Shown piece after piece: positions 61,286 through 64,000 of a DNA stretch of 64,000 nucleotides. Source of the stretch: Promethearchaeota archaeon (GTDB taxonomy: Archaea > Asgardarchaeota > Lokiarchaeia > Sigyniarchaeales > SOKP01); NCBI GenBank assembly GCA_011364925.1, contig RDOA01000009.1, forward strand, positions 1 through 64,000, given 5' to 3'. Position 1 is the stretch's first letter. Each line of letters opens with the position of its first letter. A program made the position numbers and the translations under genes. The notes under the pieces were generated by a model. It ran no database searches. It had not been told where the DNA came from and saw only the letters and a list, made by a program, of their open reading frames with translations.

Positions 61286-62278
61286 TTAAATTAGTTCATT
61301 ATATGTCTCATAAATAGCTTTAGCAGTTTCTTTTATGTCTAACTTATTCGCGGTATTGAAACCGTTTAGGGCAATCCTTTTTCTCTCTTCAGGATTGTTT
61401 ATCAAATAATAGATTTTTTCAACAAATTCTTTGTTATTTCTCGCTTTGAGACAGTTTTCACCATTAAAAAACCTACCCATATAAGTCGGTAAATCACGAA
61501 TTACAACGGGTAAACCACAACTCATTGCTTCTAAGATTGCGATACCTTCTCCCTCATAATATGACGGAAAACAGAAGATATCACCTCCAGAGTAAGCTGC
61601 AGTTATATCCTTAACATAACCAGGCATAAATAAGTTACTCGTGTTAACCATAAAATCTGGTTGAATCAACGGAAATGCACGTTTCCCCACCCATAAGAAT
61701 GAATGTTCGGTAATTTCTCTTGAGAATTCGATAAAGTCATAAAAACCCTTTCTTTCTATGGGCATTCCCACGCACATTACGGTTGTATTATTGAGGTTAT
61801 ACTCTCTTCTAAATTGTTTTCTTTTCTCAAGAGAGGCCTTAAATCGTTCTGTGTCAACTCCATTTGAAATAATCTTTATTGGCTTATCGACTCTGAGCTC
61901 TCTCCTCACAATATTTCGAGAGTGTTGAGTTGGGCAGATTACGACATCACCAAATTTATAATATCTAGTAATATACAACTTAAAAAGCGCAGAGATTTGT
62001 TTTGAAAATAAAAATGCATTATCAGTATCATAGTGAGTTTGGTGAGCAGATATTATGATTGGTTTCTTCAATTTGATTGCTTTTTTCATTAGATGAAATG
62101 TTATAGGAAAACAGCCATGAGAGTGAACTAGATCATAATCTTTTCCGTAATAATTAAACATAACCTTCGCATATTTCTTAATTTCGTCTGCTTGGGTCAT
62201 AGTAGCAACTAAAGCTCCATTAATGCCAACAAATTTCCGAAAAAGATGGAATTCAGATAAGAAATTTACCTTTAGCAT
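61286..62278 (-). CDS. Glycosyltransferase family 4, possibly lipid glucosyltransferase
   Basis: This 330-residue enzyme is a GT-B fold retaining glycosyltransferase. N-terminal acceptor side has 'VHSHGCFPITFHLM' and 'ISAHQTHYDTD'; the donor side has 'CVGMPIERKGF', the conserved Glu pair region 'PSYYEGEGIAILEAMSCGLP' and 'SNGVDTERF'. The mix resembles 1,2-diacylglycerol 3-glucosyltransferases, so glycolipid synthesis is possible. The first 35 residues lack the usual Gly-rich first loop. It converges with the ligase gene. Confidence 0.85.
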   Translation of the reverse strand: MLKVNFLSEFHLFRKFVGINGALVATMTQADEIKKYAKVMFNYYGKDYDLVHSHGCFPITFHLMKKAIKLKKPIIISAHQTHYDTDNAFLFSKQISALFKLYITRYYKFGDVVICPTQHSRNIVRRELRVDKPIKIISNGVDTERFKASLEKRKQFRREYNLNNTTVMCVGMPIERKGFYDFIEFSREITEHSFLWVGKRAFPLIQPDFMVNTSNLFMPGYVKDITAAYSGGDIFCFPSYYEGEGIAILEAMSCGLPVVIRDLPTYMGRFFNGENCLKARNNKEFVEKIYYLINNPEERKRIALNGFNTANKLDIKETAKAIYETYNELI

Positions 62279-62371
62279 TTTAATAATAAAATTGTTAAAC
62301 TCATTTGTGTATAATAAACCGTATTTTTTAAACTCATTAGACCACGCTTAATAAATATATGAGATACATAT

Positions 62372-63760
62372 TCATAAAAATACATTAATTCCTAATGTTT
62401 CCAACTTCTTTATATTTTCGGTGTTTATGTCAAGATCATTGTCACCAAGATATAACTCTTCTAAGCTTTCAAGATTGTATATAGATCGTGGAAGTAACTT
62501 CAATTTATTCCTTGCTAAATTTAATATTTTTAACTTTTTTAAATTTCCAATTGTTTCTGGTATAGATTCTAAATTGTTGTCTCCTAAATTTAAAATTTCT
62601 AAAGAAGATAAGGAATCGATTAAAGAAGGAACTTGGACTAATTCGTTTCTCTCAAGATCTAAGGATTTAAGCGAGCGCAAAAGAGTAATTGATAGTGGAA
62701 GATTCGTTAGCAAGTTCCAACTCAAATTTAAAATCTCTAATGATTTAAGAGAAGAAATAGAATTAGGAATATCAACTAGTTTATTATCATGAAGATTTAA
62801 TTCTTTAAGATTTTTTAAATTCCCTATATTATAAGGTAACATTTTTAGTTGGTTCAATCTTAAGTTCAGATGTTCTAGAGCCTCTAATGAACAAATGGAA
62901 TCTGGTAGATTTTGGAGCTCATTCTTCCAAAGTAATAATTCTTTTAAATGCAAAAGAGAACCTATAGATGTTGGAAGTTTATTTATATAGTTTACATTTA
63001 GGTTAAGTGATTCCAAGGAAGTTAAAGAACAGATCCATTCAGGAATTTCGGTAATTTGATTATATCTTAAAGCCAATTTCTTAAGATTTGTAAGATGTTT
63101 TAAAACATTGGGTAGTTTTGTTAAGCCTTTAAAAATAAAATCTAACTCTATAATTTTGCATTTATTTACGGTGTATTTCAATCTCCAGTAAGATTTTTTT
63201 AAAAATACTAAAGAAAAGTAATTTCTTAAGATATCTGCTAACTCATCTATAGTAAAATCTCTGCCTAATGAAGTAGATTTTAAGTTTTCAAGATCTATCC
63301 GAAAATCTTTATCGATAATCGCTTTTATTTCGTGAATTAAAATTAATTTAGCTGTTGGTTCATTATTTTTCAATAGATTATTGATTATCTTAATTAAGGA
63401 ATGATAAATTGTTTCTAAACAAAGGGGAGATTCTTCATGATGTAAAGCCCACCTTATTGGTTCTAAGGCCTTTTGTTTGTATTCATGACATAAAATAAGA
63501 GCAGCTTCATTTCTTATTAACTCGTCTGTATCCGATATAAGTAAATTTTCAAAGAAGTTCATCATAGTCTCACTATTGTCTTCAAGACTGCCAAATTCAA
63601 TACTAATTTCTCGTAATACTTGAAGGCTTTCTAATCTATGTTTGACATTTGTACTGTTTTCAATTAATGCTATTAAGTGCTGAGTAGCTGATTGCTTGTC
63701 TAAGATGTTCTTTTTTAATTTATCAAGAATTATTGATGGTGTACGGCTCTTAATGCTCAT
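62372..63760 (-). CDS. HEAT-like/leucine-rich repeat protein
   Basis: This 462-residue protein has an N-terminal helical repeat part (about 1-190) and about ten 23-residue leucine-rich repeats (about 205-455) of the form 'LKELNLHDNKLVDIPNSISS', the type seen in Shoc2-like and plant PIRL proteins. It is homologous at the N-terminus to the LRR protein at 54738-55736. The downstream partial gene continues a family array. No GTPase (Roc) or kinase domain is attached. Confidence 0.85.
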   Translation of the reverse strand: MSIKSRTPSIILDKLKKNILDKQSATQHLIALIENSTNVKHRLESLQVLREISIEFGSLEDNSETMMNFFENLLISDTDELIRNEAALILCHEYKQKALEPIRWALHHEESPLCLETIYHSLIKIINNLLKNNEPTAKLILIHEIKAIIDKDFRIDLENLKSTSLGRDFTIDELADILRNYFSLVFLKKSYWRLKYTVNKCKIIELDFIFKGLTKLPNVLKHLTNLKKLALRYNQITEIPEWICSLTSLESLNLNVNYINKLPTSIGSLLHLKELLLWKNELQNLPDSICSLEALEHLNLRLNQLKMLPYNIGNLKNLKELNLHDNKLVDIPNSISSLKSLEILNLSWNLLTNLPLSITLLRSLKSLDLERNELVQVPSLIDSLSSLEILNLGDNNLESIPETIGNLKKLKILNLARNKLKLLPRSIYNLESLEELYLGDNDLDINTENIKKLETLGINVFL

Positions 63761-63767
63761 CCCTCAA

Positions 63768-64000
63768 TTATTTAAAGATATTTAAACCTTTCTTTTCTAA
63801 CTCGCTTAAGAAGTTTGGTATTTCTTCAATATCAGTGAAGTTTAAATCTAAGATTCTTAAAGATGTAAGATTTTCTAAGGTTTTTGGGAGACACTTTACT
63901 CTATTCCCCCATAAACATAACTCTTCTAGAGATTTTAGCGATCCAATCCAACTAGGTAAACTTTCAAAACGATTCCAGCTCAGATTTAATACTTTTAAAT
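63768..64000 (-). CDS. Leucine-rich repeat protein, truncated by window edge
   Basis: Only the C-terminal 77 codons are present, ending at TAA 63768-63770. They hold three leucine-rich repeats ('LKVLNLSWNRFESLPSWIGS', 'LEELCLWGNRVKCLP', 'LRILDLNFTDIEEIP') of the same 23-residue type as the next gene. It ends 7 bp before the start of that gene, so the two are in one operon and probably arose by tandem duplication. Confidence 0.85.
   Translation of the reverse strand, partial: LKVLNLSWNRFESLPSWIGSLKSLEELCLWGNRVKCLPKTLENLTSLRILDLNFTDIEEIPNFLSELEKKGLNIFK

Overview
The window is about 64 kb of AT-rich, gene-dense archaeal DNA, almost certainly from an Asgard archaeon of the Lokiarchaeota (Promethearchaeota) type. 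Supporting signs are archaeal S13-S4-S11 ribosomal protein order, eS25, a lysine-tailed histone, an intron-containing tRNA-Ser without encoded CCA, CofC for F420, two small GTPases (one Rag/Gtr-like), a gelsolin-like domain protein, a Bud23-like methyltransferase, longin/roadblock-type proteins, LRR proteins, and selenoprotein genes with a eukaryote-like SECIS element.

Layout. 1-11.9 kb: a truncated PadR regulator, a ribbon-helix-helix protein, an acyl-CoA dehydrogenase/enoyl-CoA hydratase pair, an HTH-ferredoxin protein, a ZIP transporter, a tandem-repeat protein, an orphan adenine DNA methyltransferase, NadE and several unknowns. 11.9-13.3 kb: rpsM-rpsD-rpsK on the minus strand. 13.4-17.5 kb: a minus-strand redox operon hdrA-mvhD-frhB-like, in which hdrA carries three and mvhD two in-frame TGA codons at conserved cysteine positions, with a kink-turn SECIS candidate just after mvhD. 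17.7-29.5 kb: serS, cofC, an Arf-like GTPase, a TrmB regulator, the histone, and a run of small minus-strand genes (HIT, DUF2299-like, DUF211-like, HAD, ThpR, kinase-like, MtaA-like, VOC). 29.5-37.6 kb: GH2 glycosidase, ferredoxin, aminotransferase, HIBADH-like dehydrogenase, ADP-forming acyl-CoA synthetase, GPH-type transporter. 38.8-43.7 kb: two membrane-anchored hexapeptide acyltransferases, a tandem metallophosphoesterase with a dead second half, a ThiI-like protein that has lost its PP-loop, and a ubiquitin-like protein ending in GG. 43.8-53.2 kb: Rag-like GTPase, tRNA-Ser, eS25, Bud23-like methyltransferase, then a 1435-residue surface protein flanked by two close paralogues of a cytoplasmic longin/roadblock-plus-winged-helix protein. 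53.3-64 kb: RuBisCO-like protein, LRR proteins, HisC, gelsolin-like protein, DNA ligase, glycosyltransferase.

How genes work together. HdrA, the MvhD-like protein, the FrhB-like protein and CofC point to flavin- and F420-linked electron transfer, with selenium replacing cluster or redox cysteines. The paralogue-surface protein-paralogue block looks like an uncharacterised cell-surface or signalling module and is the best candidate for a new system. The ThiI-like/ubiquitin-like pair suggests a rewired sulfur-transfer or protein-modification function.

A second unusual theme is start codons. rpsD, the HIT gene and the Arf-like GTPase have no ATG, GTG or TTG where the conserved N-terminus demands one, but do have ATC, ATT and ATT/ATA there, two of them exactly six bases after GGTGA. 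All functional calls are from reading the sequence; no database search was possible.
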